Below are positions 23,914 through 37,206 of a DNA stretch of 64,000 bases, one piece after another. A model generated the notes under the pieces. That model worked only from the letters and a program-made list of their open reading frames with translations, had not been told where the DNA came from and made no database searches. Source of the stretch: Bryoerythrophyllum caledonicum. Taxonomy: Eukaryota > Streptophyta > Bryopsida > Pottiales > Pottiaceae. The DNA is taken from contig OZ020514.1 in NCBI GenBank assembly GCA_963971425.1, positions 28,880,602-28,944,601 on the forward strand. Direction: 5' to 3'. The first letter of the stretch is position 1. The number at the start of each line of letters is the position of its first letter. Both the position numbers and the translations under genes were made by a program.

Positions 23914-24450
23914 GGCTCATTCATGTAAGTTGCATAAGTAGAGTTTTAGTGCAAATTGGTTAGGAGGAGATCTTCACAATATCTTAGTGTTGGAGGTGCA
24001 CAAGATCCAATATGGAGCATTAGAGGTGTATAAGTGTTGATTCAAGGTCCTTGGAAGCATGGAAGTGATTAAAAACAATTTGAAGAGTTTCTAAGAGCAT
24101 TGGTGGTGTACAATCAAGGTTGTGGATTTTGTAAGTATTTACTTTTGTACTTTTGCACTTTGTCCATATACATAGTACTCAACCCGTAGAGGTAGCCTTG
24201 AAATTTGAGTGATTTAGGTTTATGTGCATGTTGCTCATGCATATAATATACAACAAGTGGATTGCTTTGAGGTTTGAGTGTTTCAAATGTTTGTGTACTT
24301 TGTCGATACACACAATACACAATCCGTATGGATAGCCTTAAAATTTGAGTGTTGTAGGTGCATAAGTGCACATTTGAGCCTAGAATGGCTCATTTGAGTG
24401 ATTGAAGTGCAATATAACACATTGGAAGTTAGATGATGTAACAATGACAG

Positions 24451-27400
24451 GCAAATATGGCAATATATGATGATGCAAGTGCTGAATACATGGACAAGTT
24501 CAAGGGTGAGAACTTCAACTTTTGGAAGTTCAAGATGGAGATAATATTGGCTTCTATGGACCACTGAGAGATTGTGGATGAGCCAAATTAGCGTGTAACC
24601 TATAACAATGACCCAAAAGCCAAGAAGGATAATGTTTTACACATAAAGGAAGTAATGTTGGTCATTGAGCTCAATTGAGTTGACAATCAACCTGCCCACA
24701 TTAAAAGTTGCAAAGGACCAGTGGAAGCATTATATACTTTGTACAACATCTTCAAGACAAGAAGCTTGTTCAACATTCTCTTCATTTGCGAGAATTTTTG
24801 ACAAACAAGATGCAAGAAAGAGACAGTTTGTTGAACAATGTCAACCAAGTGAATGCACTTACAGATCAAGTCACTTGCTTGGATGTACTATGAAAGATGA
24901 AGATGTGGTAATGACTTTCCTTGAGAGCTTGCCGCGCACATTTGAACACTTGATAGTGACCTTGGAGACCATCATGATGAAGGACCTCACGATGAGTCTG
25001 TGACGGTGCGGTTAATGCACGAAGTGTCCAAGCGCAAGGAGAAGGAGCTCCATGGCCTCGACGAGGCCTAAATATCAAGACAAAATTAGTGAGGCGGCTG
25101 TTCTATACGTAGTGAGCGAGAGCTATGTTACAATCATTGGCAAACTAAACTAAGTTGCTCAAAATTTCTTCAAGCCAAAAAAGAAGGTGTAGGACAATGC
25201 AAACCAAACAAAGGAGTAAGAAAACGCCAATCATGAGATGGAGGATAATGACCACGCATTTGCAAGTGAAGATGGATCAAATTCCAAGTCCATGTGCAAA
25301 CGGATCATCGATTCAAAGTCCATGTGCAAATGGATCATCGTTTCAAGTGTCACAAAACACCTCATATGGTTGCATTTGACAAGTATGACGTAATTGTTCC
25401 ACGTAACATGCATTTGGCTAATGAAAGTTTTCCAAGCAGCTGTTAAGTCGAATTGGATTTTTTTGTTGAAGTACTTGTGAGGGGGTATTTGAAAATGTTT
25501 CAAATCAAGGCGTTCTTTATATGCCCAAGTTGCAACAAACCTTGCTCTTGGTCATGAAGCTTGTGACAAGTAGAATGCAGGTGCAGTTTAACGTGAATGG
25601 ATGCATGTTTAGGACCCTTAATAAAAATATTTCAGCGGCAGTACCTCGTAAAGACATTTAGTACCAAGTGACCTTCATCAATGTATTTGAGGCGGATGCG
25701 GCCAACGTGGCACAATCATCAACAAAGAGGGGTGTATTGGAGCTTTGGCATCGTTGACTTGGACATTTGAACGTGAGAAGTGTGCACTTATTTGAATGCA
25801 TGGTAAGTGGCATGATTCTTGGCAAAGATGAATCATTATTGTCGTTTTGTGAAATCTGTGTGCAAAGCAAACAACATAAGACACCATTTCTAAAGTATAG
25901 AGCAATGCGTGCAACAAAGTCTTTGGAGATAATGCATTTGGATGTATGCGGTTCCATGAGACTACTTCTATAGGTGGTAGAAGGTGTTTTGTGCCTTTCA
26001 GTAATGACTTTATGAGGAGGAGGTCGGTGTTCATGTTGAAGACAAGGGAAGAATGCTTTGAGAAGGTCAAGGAATTCAAGGCACTTGCAGAAAAGCTATC
26101 AGAGCACAAGATTCATGGAATCGATTGAGCAATCGAAGGGCTTTTATTGTTTCTTGAAGAAGTACGACATTGAGAAGCACACGTCAACACCATATCGAGA
26201 AAAATTGAGTTGCGGAGCGTGAAATTTGTATCATGGTGGGAATGGCAAGGAGTATGATCCATGCGCAATGCCTCAATCTTGAAGCTTGAGCAAAAGCGGT
26301 GGCCAATGCGGTCTACATCTGTAATCAATGTCCAATGAGGGCTCTCATTACCATCACACCACAATAAACTTGGAGCGGCTGAGAGGCATGCATTGCACAC
26401 ATGCGTATGTTTGGATGCATTGCATATTACATGGTCTCAAATATAAAGTGGGATAAGCTTGACGCAAAAGGCATAGAGTGTCATTTTCTTGGCTATTGTG
26501 AGGGCACCAAGGCATATCCAATCATGCACATTGAGATCATTCAAAATTGTGATGTAGTATTTTTTTATGATAATATTATTATTGGTGATGATCTGGACTT
26601 GAGTCCAAGTGGGAGTAGTGAGACCCCTAGCTTGGTGGACAAATCTTTCAAACCATTACCGTTGAATGTTTGTAATAGTGATACCAAGAAAGAAGAGAGA
26701 TTAAATGCCAAAGGTGGTGTAGCATCTTTATCAACAACTTCACCTAACACTGAGGACTTGAAAAATTTACCAGGGCCGCGTGATTTAAGAAGAAAATGCC
26801 GCTCGCCCAATGAGGTATAGAAGAGTTGTATTATGCCTTGACATGAGGTGGTGCATTCCAATGTGGTGTCATTGAAAGATCCTTTGAACATGTGTAGGGC
26901 TATGCAATCAAAGGATGCAAGCAAGTGGAAGTCGGCCATGCAAGAGGAATATCAGTTGCTCATGGCAAATGGCACGTGGGAGTTCCAAGGCTCTTCTTCC
27001 AAAGGATTGCAAGAGTGTTGGATGCAAGTGGATGTTTTGCACCAAGAAGGATACTATGGGTCAAGTTGTCCTCGTCAAGGAAATATCAGTTGCCTAGAGG
27101 TACTCTCAAGTTGCCAGAGTGGACTTTCTTAAACATTTGTTCCCATTCCGAAGTTTACCACCATTTGGTGCATTCTTGCACTTAGAGCGGTTTTAGACTT
27201 GGAGATTTACCAAATGGATGTGAAGCTCGCATTCTTAAATGTAGAGTTAGAGGAAGACATCTACATGGACCAAGCGCAAGGTTTCATACAATAAGACTTT
27301 GGTCATCTTGTGTACAAGTTCAAAAATCTCTAGTATAGACTGAATCAATCACCAAGAGCATAGTATCAACAAATTAATTCTTTCATCATAACGGAGGGTT

Positions 27401-28400
27401 CTACCAAGAGCCAAACAGACTACTTGTTGTACATCATGCAAATAGATGAGTAATTGTTGGTAGTCCTCATCTATGTGAATGGTTTGATCATCTTGGCTAG
27501 CCCTTAGGCCAAGTTGGCATAGCTCAAAGCCAAACTCAAGGATGTGTTTGAGATTTGTGATGTTGGTGAATTAAAGTATTGCTTCCAAATTGGATTTGAG
27601 TAGAATTGGAAAGCACACCCCATCATCATGAGCCAAAAAAAGTACATTGACGAAATGCTCTAGCGCTTCAACATGAAGGAGTGTAAATTATGAGTACCCC
27701 GCCTGATGTCAATGTCAAGTAGTTGATGCTCTCGAATGAAGAATTTGAAGAGTCTCAAGGAGAGATGGAAGGCATGCTATATAAAGCAGGAGTTGCATTG
27801 TAGATGTATGCCATGGTCGGCACAAAGGCCGACCTTGCATTTCCAATGAGCATGGTGAGCCATTCATGTCCAAAACTCTTCTCGCACATTGGAGGCTATG
27901 AAGCATATCATGCGGTACTTGCAAGGTACCTGGGACCAAAATTGGTGGTATGGACATTGCTTGAGAATGTATTGTGGTGTGGATTGAGTCAAAGTTGCAA
28001 ACAAGTGTTGATTTATAACATGGTATGTATTCTTTATTTGAGATGGTGCAATCTCGTGGAGTTGCAAGAGACAACCTACATTTGCCTTGTCTACAATTCA
28101 GGTGGAGTGCATAGCCATTAGTCAATGAACCAAGGAAGCCGTTTGGCTATGCAAGCTCTTGGCGGATATGGGTTTTGGTCAAGAAGGAGCAACAACCATC
28201 ATGTGCAACAACCAGAGGTGCATTATACTTGTAAAGAATCCTATACACCACTCACGTATAAAGCACACGGATGTGCAACATCATTTAATCGTGAGAAGTT
28301 GGAGAAAAGCAAATTAACCTTGAAGTATTGCAAATAGAAGATATGTAGCAGATGTCTTGACAAAGGCCTTTTCAAAGTAGTGGCATCAAAGGTTAACAAA
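24451..28400 (+). pseudogene. Copia gag-pol remnant
   Basis: Gag starts near ATG 24461 with FKGENFNFWKFKMEIIL and continues with LESLPRTFEHLIVTLET (about 24920). The zinc knuckle is not clear. The pre-integrase block reads LELWHR*LGHLNVRSVHLF (about 25738), then CEICVQSKQHKTPF and an integrase Asp at MHLDVCGSM (about 25935). RMFGCIAYYMV and FLGYCEGTKAY (26405-26515) are the usual C-terminal integrase marks. Reverse transcriptase keeps LEIYQMDVKLAFLN (about 27200), but the YVDD active site reads YVNG (about 27473). RNase H-like MCNN and KHTDVQHH remain near 28200-28280. Many stops and frameshifts occur throughout; the element cannot make its own proteins. Confidence 0.8.
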
Positions 28401-28442
28401 GGCAATTGAATTGCAAGAAGATAAGTACTTGCAAAGTAGGAA

Positions 28443-28694
28443 TGTTGGAGTTTATAGTTGCTCGTGGTTATACCAATACTATAAATAATTGAAGTAGATT
28501 TGGAAGGAAAAGTGAAGGAGAAAAAATGGAAAGGGGTGAAAGGAACTTAAGGTAATTCCATATGTATATGCAAAGGTTGTCACCAATTAGTACTATTGAT
28601 AAAGGCATTAAAAAGAAGGCAATATCTCACTCTAAGTTTGTTTGAAATATTCTGTCTTTCATTTGCTTGTACAATCATTTCTCTAGTTTATGTA
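28443..28694 (+). repeat. 3' LTR of the copia element
   Basis: It starts TGTTGGAGTTTATAG and ends near GTTTATGTAACTTAAATA, matching the end of the 5' LTR (GTTTATATAAGTTCAATA). Confidence 0.75.
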
Positions 28695-28709
28695 ACTTAA
28701 ATATTGATC

Positions 28710-29165
28710 TCTAAACACCACTTTCTAGTGGAGGGCCGTCAATAGCAACCCTTCTATCGTCCAGCTTGGACTTCACTTGAAGTCACCATTTCAAGAAGTT
28801 CCGTCAACAACATCCTCTGTAGACTGGTGCCTAGAGAGGACCTCCATGCACCACTCCAAGGGTGCCTTTAATGGCACATTCTAGAGTGGTGCATTGTGAT
28901 TATCCTTAAAGATCTCTAGTAAGAGGAGGTTCACACTATACCTCCTCCAGAGTGTTGTCTGGGAAGGACCTCCAAGCACCACTTTTGGAGGTGCCATCAA
29001 CGGCATCCCCTTTCAGAATGCTCTAACCTATGGTCCCTTGAATTAGCACTGCACTCACAAGGGGGGTGTTGTTGACAACATCTCTTGGAGTGGTGCATGG
29101 ACATCCATCCTGAATACCACTCTCCAAGGAATGCCCTCAAAGTCACTTTTTTTGAGTACTAAGTC
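28710..29165. repeat. Degenerate tandem repeat of hairpin-forming units
   Basis: Recurring motifs 'caccact...agtggtgca', 'ggacctcca' and 'gccatcaacggca' return about every 75-110 bases. Examples are near 28717, 28850, 28885, 28975 and 29095. Each unit contains a small inverted repeat such as ACCACT...AGTGGT. This is probably a decayed satellite. Confidence 0.5.
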
Positions 29166-29199
29166 AAATAGTTTCATATTGTATTTTATCATTTGTTTT

Positions 29200-30670
29200 A
29201 ATTTGGTACATTTTCTAATTTTGAATTTTTAGGATCTTTACAAATCAGAATTGGTTGAAATGCCTTGATGCAATCTTGTTAAAACTATTCAGAACAAGTA
29301 GTTGCAATAGCCAAAAAAAAGAGGCAATGACTTATTTGTAGAAATCGTTGATGATATGGTCCATGCTTTCATAAATGTAGTACTTTAATACTAGCACTTG
29401 AAGGATGAGAAGCTAGATACTAGACGAGGAAAAAGAGCTTTGACTTCGTCTTGTTTAGCGCACTACGCAACAATTAAAATTTTGAGGTTGTTCATGAGGC
29501 CCTCGTTAACATGCCTTGTCCAGATAAATTTTGCACATGCAAACCTTTTCAAGACAACAAAGAAGTGTTTTTGTCCTTGAAACGTAGGATTGATCTTCTT
29601 CTTAGATTTGAATCTGACTTCCATCGCCTAGACAAGATTAGCGTCTCTCACCCTAGGGTTAAGATAAGCGGAATCAATCAAACTATCATTGACTTTACCT
29701 CCAAATATGATGTCTTCCAAAACTTTCTAGTGCGAGTTAAAGTCTAATTGCTTCTTTTAAAGTCACCAACATGTTTGTCGCGAGTGTTGCACGTCAAGGC
29801 TCTTTAAAAGTTTGTATATAATGCGAGACAATGGCACATTGCAAGGCTTCCAAAGACATTTGCAAAAGCGTACTTTGCTCAAACACACCATCACTAAAAA
29901 GAATGTGTTGCAAAGATTGTACAAGAAGGAAAAAGTATAGTTGCTCCAACATACATAGGCATGATGGACGGTTAAAAGAAGAATAGACTAGAGAAAGATG
30001 CGGTTTTTCATCTACAAGGATGACATTGAGCGTTGTGTGAAAGACACTCAAAGATGTGGGTTGTGTCTAAACCAAAAATCCCGGTTGTCTCGCAAGATGA
30101 GATGGGCACAAAGCTCGACAAGAAGAGGATATTTGCATTTGAGAATGTAGAGTTTTGAATGGCGGAGCGAGTAGAGCTATCGCCGGGAAAGCTATTCAAA
30201 GACATAGGCACTTTGCTGGATTTAGCAAATCATCCGACTCCCCCCATCCTACCATAAATCCCTCAAAGCGGTATGGAAAGAACATCCATATAAATCCCCT
30301 AGCTTTAAATATTAGACATGATAAAAATTCTGCCCCATTATCCGTGGTTGACCGGATCTACAAGATTTATATCATGCCTATATCAGCTCTTGGTTGCATT
30401 ATTACCTTGGAATCCAAGAGCAATTCCATGGTTTTGAGGTACTTAGTTTTGATTGGCTAATTCCCTAGCTGTGACTCCCAATTTATTATGGAGGTGTCTG
30501 ACAAATCTCTTCGCAAACGCACGCAATGAACATATATTAAGCACCTCTGCTATATCTGCACCAAAGTCTATTGATTTGATGCAAAGACAAATGTCTTTTT
30601 CCATCTTCTTAGTTTCACCTAAAACAAGATTAAACAAGTATTTTATATTTTGATTCTCAAACATTATACA
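29200..30670. other. Unassigned sequence with overlapping short frames
   Basis: A plus-strand frame reads KEVFLSLKRRIDLLLRFESD (about 29565-29625) and continues past stops towards PVVSQDEMGTKLDKKRIF (about 30080). On the minus strand, 30443-30664 encodes GETKKMEKDICLCIKSIDFG. I recognise neither. They may be remains of one or two old genes. Confidence 0.25.
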
Positions 30671-33600
30671 ATAGTGATTTCCATAAGTATTTCAAGAGTG
30701 TAGTCATTTTCCTATTCTTTTAAAAAGGCGGCTATATTACATGGGCCTCGCCAAAGTTCCTACAAAATCCTGTCTTTGTCTATTATTTGCTTCATTTGCT
30801 AAAATCACAAGCGCCAATCTCTAAAGAGAGCTACAATCCCAAATTCCCATTTTGCTTTCAATTTCAATTAAAAAATATCAAATTAACTCAAACCATTTTG
30901 AAACTAGACATTCTCCCATCTAATTGTTTGTCCACTTTGTCCACCTCATCGGCCACTTCTATCCCCCCTGTCCAACCCTCAAGACTACAACATGCAATTT
31001 TATAATTACATCAACTGGATTTATCACTTTGAGTAAATAATTAGACTTACAAGTAAAAGCAATAATATTATACTTTGGATATCATTACCACCTTGGACGG
31101 CCACGTTGACAACAAGATATCTAGGTATTCCACATAGAAATAAAAGTTTTAATAACCCTGTTTTGACCCTACATTGATACATGTTCTTGTACTTCAAAAC
31201 TCACTTGTTAATACATCAATCACCCTCATTTACATCACTTTTCTCTTCTAAAATTTTAGAATAAATGTACTAATATCATTAAGTGCACATATTAAAAATC
31301 TTTGCAAAAATAGAAAATCTATTCTTTTGACTAGATTACTACTTCAAAAGGTGACCAACTAGGAGTTGAAGGTAAATTCACCCTTGGGTAATATCTAGGT
31401 GATTGCATGTGATACTAGGATCTTATACAAAAGCAAGGATAGAAAAAGGAATGATTTGAGAGAATGATTTGGAAAGAAACCTCAGATCCTTTGATGCATA
31501 GTCTGGATTATCTAGATCCTAGATATTATCACATCTTTTTTAATAATAACAATAGCCTTACTTGAGTTAAGCCACATGGGCTACCAAATGAAACCTCATG
31601 GATAGTTTTGGCAACCTTGATGAAGCGACATGAATAGTGATATTACCAAGGTAGATGGTAATATATTCAGATTGATCTTAATTTTGAGGTATGTTACAAT
31701 TTTGATTTTACTTATCTAGATTTAAAGTTTCTGTTGGGAACAACGGCTGATTACACTAATTAAACATAAATCCTCTAAACTCTAATTAATTATACATGTC
31801 AAACGTAGGTTATATCACGTTTTTGAGTGAAACAAAGGTTGAAATATTATGAAGATTACCAAGTAGTAAAATCCCCATGGCTCTCTTTGACCTTTGCTAG
31901 TTGCTCTCTTACAAAGTTAACTGCAAGTTGGAAGGCCCATAGAGAATAACCCTCTCATTGCTTCTAGCGAAGATTGATCAAGGATCAGTCTTCTTAGTAG
32001 CCCTAAGTTTTCAGCCTCTCTCCATTCCTACCTTGGTCGTCCTCCGCAACTAAGTTGTATGATTGTTCTAAATTGTCTCACAACTAAGCCTATAGCGTTA
32101 GGCGTCGCCTTGCTACCAAGCCATTTTTGTTCGCTTCTTGTAAATATGCCTTCGCTTTGTCGTTGTCTATTCCACTTAACACTTATCCTGCACAGTTCAT
32201 CAACTTCAAATCAAACCATAAAAAATCAAATCAAAGCTTATCTACAATCAATAGATCAATTGAGAAAAGAAACATTAAGAATCTCAAAATCATTTGTAGG
32301 GCTTTCATCACAAGCTGTTGGTAAAACCAAACAAAGAACCACACCACAAATGAGGCAAACATATCAAACTTTCAAGAAGATTGTAATATCAGTAAAGACT
32401 AATCTGACATATCAAAGACCGCGAAGACCGCAAGACAATCTTCTGTACAAGTAAGTTTAAGATTTAGGGTTTAGGTGTACATTAACATTGTATATAGCCT
32501 CAAAGAATGTTGAGCAAACAATTTTAGGGTCTAGATATTAGGATTTTTTTGTTTAGTGTTTATCCCAGACCTGAAGCTTGGAAAAGCATTGAAGAATATC
32601 ATGATTGAGAAAACCTTGTGAATCTTAAGGTAAAAAAAATCTTAAAGATTGTCAAAGTTGAGAAAACACCTCAAAAGACATTATCGTCAAGATAGGTTGA
32701 GAAATCTTAAAGACCAAAGTTGAGAGAACTTCCAAAAATGTTGAAAAGATTGTATGCCAAATTTAAGTAAATCCGGACTTTTAAAAGTCTAGATTGATCA
32801 AAGTTTAGATTAAATCAAACTCCACCTGCAAAAATTTGGCATATGGGTGCTTGGTAAGATCCCTCAAAGCAATCAAAGGTAGTGACTAAATATTGATAGT
32901 TAGGAAATTATTGAAAGAAATAATTCATAAAATTAATGAAGTTGATGATATAGCATGTGACCTTACTTTAACAGATAGGAGGATCCACCTACGGGACTAA
33001 ATCTACGTACTAAGAGAAAGAAGTGGATGACTGATAGAACCAATCACAAGTGATCAGAGCACCTCAGATGCGATTCATGGAGAACATAAAAGGGTGGGTG
33101 GATCCTCCGATGCAACAATATAATAATATACTAAACGATTGATGATGTTCAAGAGTGAATAGTTGAATTACATGGACCTAATAAAAGTGAGGAGAAATAA
33201 TGTTTATATTGCATCATATAGTAAAAAGCTAACATAGCATACAAGCGGTTTGAATAGAAATATAAGTATCTGAAGAGGGTTGATACACTGTAGACAATTC
33301 ATTGCAAGGAAAACTCGTTTGTACTAAGAGTACCAAAGATGTGAATTCTTACAAAGATGATCAAAAGATCCTAAAGTCCCTCAAGGAAACTAATATGTAG
33401 AAAAGAAACTGCCGCGTTTGAGGATACCATAGATAGGCAACTAAGAGGTTAATGGTTGACAGATCCAACGATCTTGCTGATTGAATTTCTATATAGGGAC
33501 GGATCCGCTGCATTTGTACCATCAAGGTTGGTCATTGCTGCAATTTGGTCCCTTTCTGGGATTGTCCAAGTCTGAGGGTTCAATGTATTTGACCAAGAGG

Positions 33601-33850
33601 CAAATATAGTAGCATCAACATGAACGTGCAATGGACATTGTTTTTTCAGGAACCCATGTAGATGTCCGACAACCCTGGTACTTTATATTGAGGTTTTTGT
33701 ATGTATTTCTTGGATCTTTGAATTGAATAATGAACTTCTCATAATACTCTTGTCCAACTTCTTTTTTGATTGCTAAATGCGCTCTCTCTAACCAGACAAA
33801 ATGTATTTTGGATTATGAAGGACAAAGTAGAACCTATGATTCCAATATGA
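30671..33850. other. AT-rich intergenic DNA
   Basis: No recognisable gene. A plus-strand frame at 32059-32454 (131 codons, Ser/Thr/Lys-rich) lacks any motif. Telomere-like words (GATTTAGGGTTTAGG) occur at about 32460-32475. A minus-strand frame at 33449-33631 is also unassigned. Confidence 0.45.
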
Positions 33851-33859
33851 CATCTTGCC

Positions 33860-35140
33860 ATGGGTTCTAGGCATCCTTTGATTTCTCCTTCCATGGGCCG
33901 CAATAAAGTTTGGATTTGTCATCCTCACGTTGTCTCTCATACTGAGGTTTAAGGGAGTTGGAACTGGCGCACTCTAATTTTGAAATGGCCAGAAGACTTC
34001 TTCCAAGGTTAAAGTAGTGAGAGGCAGAGGTTTGTCGAGTTCTGCAAGTATTGCAATCCCATAAGTGATGTGAGGTGGAAAATGCTTTCAAAAACCCTTG
34101 CAATTTTCTACCCTTTGCTTCCAAAATTCCATACATCCTCAAATTCCAAACTTAATGAAGGACCTCGTATCAATCGCTTTGGAAGCCTTCTCTCTTGCAT
34201 TGACTTGGTTGCCAATTAAAAAAGAAACCTTGTTTCTCTACAATTGCTTGAAAGCTACTGGATTTGGAAGGCCAGAAGGAATTATGGGTCTCCCATCGTC
34301 ATCTTTCTTCCAAAGACGTTAAGCGGGCTTGTTTCTCAATAGCTAGTGCACATCAACTACAGAGGCCTTGTAGCGCATGATGGACAACGATCTTTGTCTA
34401 CGCAAAACTTGAAGAAGTTCATGTCTTCTAGGCCAACAAGTCTATGTGCACCATCACATATATAGCCTTGGACAAAGGATTTGAAATTTGCAACTTCTTA
34501 AACAAACTAGGGCATTAAACTTAACTCGTGCGATTCCTTAAAGGACATCTTAAAATCCGCGACCTCATGAGTACAATTCTTCAATGTCCCAGACAAGTGG
34601 CTAAAGTAAGCATTAATATCCTTATGCGTGTGCGCCACTAATAAGAAACCAACTTGGGTTTCCTTAAACACCCTTCTATAAGTCCACATAGATAAGAACG
34701 GCATGAGGAATTGGTTCTTATTGTTCTTTGCAGAGTTGTCCAGCTATACATACAAATTGTTTGGAAGGGAGACAATTGCAAATAAGTGGCTCAATACTAC
34801 TTGAGATAAGAATTTCATACATTTGGACTTCCCTTTGAGCATAGCCTCAAAGAACAAGTTTGTCAGCTCATAAGGAAAAAGTCTATCTGTTACACGAGTA
34901 GGTCACTTCTCAAGACACCATAGCAATCTTGGAACGAATGAAATAGTGTAATTTGAGTCTCTTCTCCACAAGTCAATGGAGTAGTGAGAATAGGCACCAT
35001 TTCCGTGTCCATGTGTGACCATACTAGTGACTTTTATTGGGAGCTAACCAAGAGGTGAAGTGAGCTTGGTGAAAACTTGCATACGAGGGATAGTAGTCTT
35101 GGCTTTATCCATTTTATTGTAAATTATGTACATTAGGCCC
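33860..35140 (-). pseudogene. Diverged DUF7869-like transposase relic
   Basis: On the minus strand from 35140 the frame reads NKMDKAKTTIPRMQ (B1: DKMDHSKTA), then KVTSMVTHGHGN and YSHYSIDLWRRDSNYT (B1: AHYGLDIYPHDVNYT). It continues with V*LDNSAKNNKNQFLM (B1: VQIDNAVSNNKNRYV), GFLLVAHTHKDINAYFSHLS (B1: LVGHTHDDIDALFG), and EVANFKSFV...FFKFCVD (B1: EVPDFKSFI...QFKFYVD). Several stops interrupt it and the downstream third is barely readable. It is only distantly similar to B1/B2, so it derives from a different, older element. It keeps FSHLS after the HTHKDI block, which I recall as the more usual family form. Confidence 0.72.
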
Positions 35141-36089
35141 CCTTGTTGTAACACCATATTTGATATAGAGGGCGATTTCTATGACTTTGAAGATATGGAT
35201 AGAAGTCAGCTAGAGTTACTCACTTTTGGGCAAAAAAAAATATACCTGAAAGTATACTTTTTAAGATGAAAAAAACTTGATTTTGCCCAAATTAATGGAA
35301 AAAAAGGTTTTTCTTAAGAAAAAAATATGTTTCTAGATGGATCTAAGCATGATGTATCTAATTGGATAAAAAATTGAAGCAAGAATTCAAATTTATCCCT
35401 ATTTTAGGAGCTTTGATGAATATTCTATTTTTAGCAATAAAAGTGAAAATAAGTTTCAGATCTAGAATTTTCAATTATAACATATGAACGCATTTTGGCA
35501 TGAATGTGTCTTGAAATTTTTGAAGTATTTAGCTTCTTAGAACTTTAAAAATAAGTTTATTTGATAAATATCATATACTTGTGACATATATATATTGATG
35601 AAAGATATACCTATATTAGCCAAATCGTAAATCAGAACTCAACTTTTTTGAGGTTCCTGTACTTAAAATCAAGGCAACTTTCATATTCTATCAGTATAAT
35701 TCCAAGATCCATCTCACATCTACACTATGCAGCAATAGAAGGTTTGTGACTCTTTCCAAATGATTTGTGATACTATAAATATACCACCTTAGGGAATTTT
35801 TACCCATATATGCTCTTAGAAATATCAATTTTACTAGACATTTGCAGCTACAAAGAAAAACCACAATATACTATATTTCATTCTATGGAAGACCAAATAA
35901 GCCAAATGTTGCAAAAATTGGTAACGGGAATAGAAGCATAATCCATCAATCCAAGCCTTATTTAAAACTCAATGAAAGAAAATCACTCACAACACTCATT
36001 TATCCCAAGCATTATACAATTGTACTATCATTGATAAAATTGTCTAGGAGATTTCCTTATAAGCCTCCATACGCGACTTTAAAAAAAGC
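35141..36089. other. AT-rich intergenic DNA
   Basis: Homopolymer-rich, with stops in all frames. A short frame at 35842-36096 has no recognisable motif. Confidence 0.5.
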
Positions 36090-36890
36090 CCTTTAACGTT
36101 GATGAATCCACATTGCACCATTCACTTGCATCAGTGGACTGTCCAAAAGATGCTGCAACCGTCGTCTACGCACCACATCAACGTTTGATTTTTGCAGCAA
36201 GTGGCGACGGGTAGGATCCAAATGAGTCAATTTGTTTTTAGCAGTATTTTCAAAGAGAATGCGAGGGTAGGGACGTTTTGCTAAAGGTTCCTGCACAACA
36301 AGTGTCACATACAATCTAGACAAATGTACATTTTAGGTCAAACGGCCCTACACAACACACACAAAGTCCATAACTTTATAATTCAGCCAAGTGCACTTTA
36401 GGTTAAATGGAGCTAAAATGCTCAAGGGCACATTTACAAAGTGCATTTACCATCCATCTAAATAATAATTAGCTTAATGAAGCTAAGCTATATGAGTCAA
36501 TGCCGCTTGACATTGATAAAAACTGCCTAGGCAAAGAACGATACAACAATGCATTAAGCATGTCAGCATATAAACGCACCGCGAGCAAGCGTGAGCAAAG
36601 AGCATCCTTCAAACTGTCATATTGAATGCACTTTGTTAGAAAACATTTCTCCGGATTCAAACGTAGAGACTTGGACATTGAACAAGGCCAAAGTCGTGAA
36701 GGGGTGTTGACCATATCTAGAATTGGCTCGAAAGCAACAAGGCTTTCAATAACTCCCCCATCCACTGCCATTGTCGAATATTCTATGGTTGATAGAGTTG
36801 TAGCAGCATAGTGCAATAGAAGACCTTTACTCTGAACAAAAAGAGCGTACTCCTGTGGATCCAGAAGGAATCCACCGACGCCCGACAATC
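36090..36890 (-). pseudogene. Possible two-exon gene fragment of an element of this type, unrecognised
   Basis: Minus-strand frame 36888-36469 (139 codons) starts MSGVGGFLLDPQEYALFV and stays open. A second minus-strand frame, 36323-36093, reads EPLAKRPYPRILFENTAKNK and HLLQKSNVDVVRRRRLQHL. The 145 bases between them hold a palindrome of the 'TTTAGCT' type at about 36391-36420 and could be an intron ending at the AG near 36345. I found no match to A or B. The palindrome inside a putative intron links it to the same group of elements. Confidence 0.35.
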
Positions 36891-37206
36891 ATAGTGCTCT
36901 AGTATTTAAACAAAAGTGATGCTCACACACCCTCAAAACAATAGATGATTAATCAAATCATTCAAAACAGTTGCACATTCCATCAACAACAAAATCTCAA
37001 TCTACAAAATAAAAGCAAAAGTGTGAAACTTCTCCACATGTATTATGAATTTTTTAAATTTTCATGATGTACAAAGAATGATACAAAAATCAATACAAAA
37101 TTAAGCTGCAATCAATTTATTGACTTTAGCTCTATTTGACCCAAACTATAATAGAGATCTAAGTGTTTCGAACAACATCATCAGCGGAGATTCTTGAATT
37201 GGCCAC

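Larger units (their letters stand above)
23658..28694 (+). mobile_element. Decayed Ty1/copia LTR retrotransposon
   Basis: Two similar LTRs of about 255 bases (23658-23913 and 28443-28694) flank a copia-ordered gag-pol remnant. The 3' LTR begins TGTTGGAG after a purine-rich tract (GCAAAGTAGGAA), as is usual in copia elements. The sequence after the 5' LTR (AGGTTATGGGCTC) could be a mutated initiator-Met tRNA primer site, but the match is weak. The LTRs differ at many positions and the 3' LTR carries an insertion/deletion, so the insertion is old. No target-site duplication could be confirmed. Confidence 0.85.

Noticed and set aside
30443..30664. Possible enzyme fragment (GETKKMEKDICLCIKSIDFG)
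   Set aside because: Cytochrome P450 and other families were considered, but no diagnostic motif could be seen; left unassigned.
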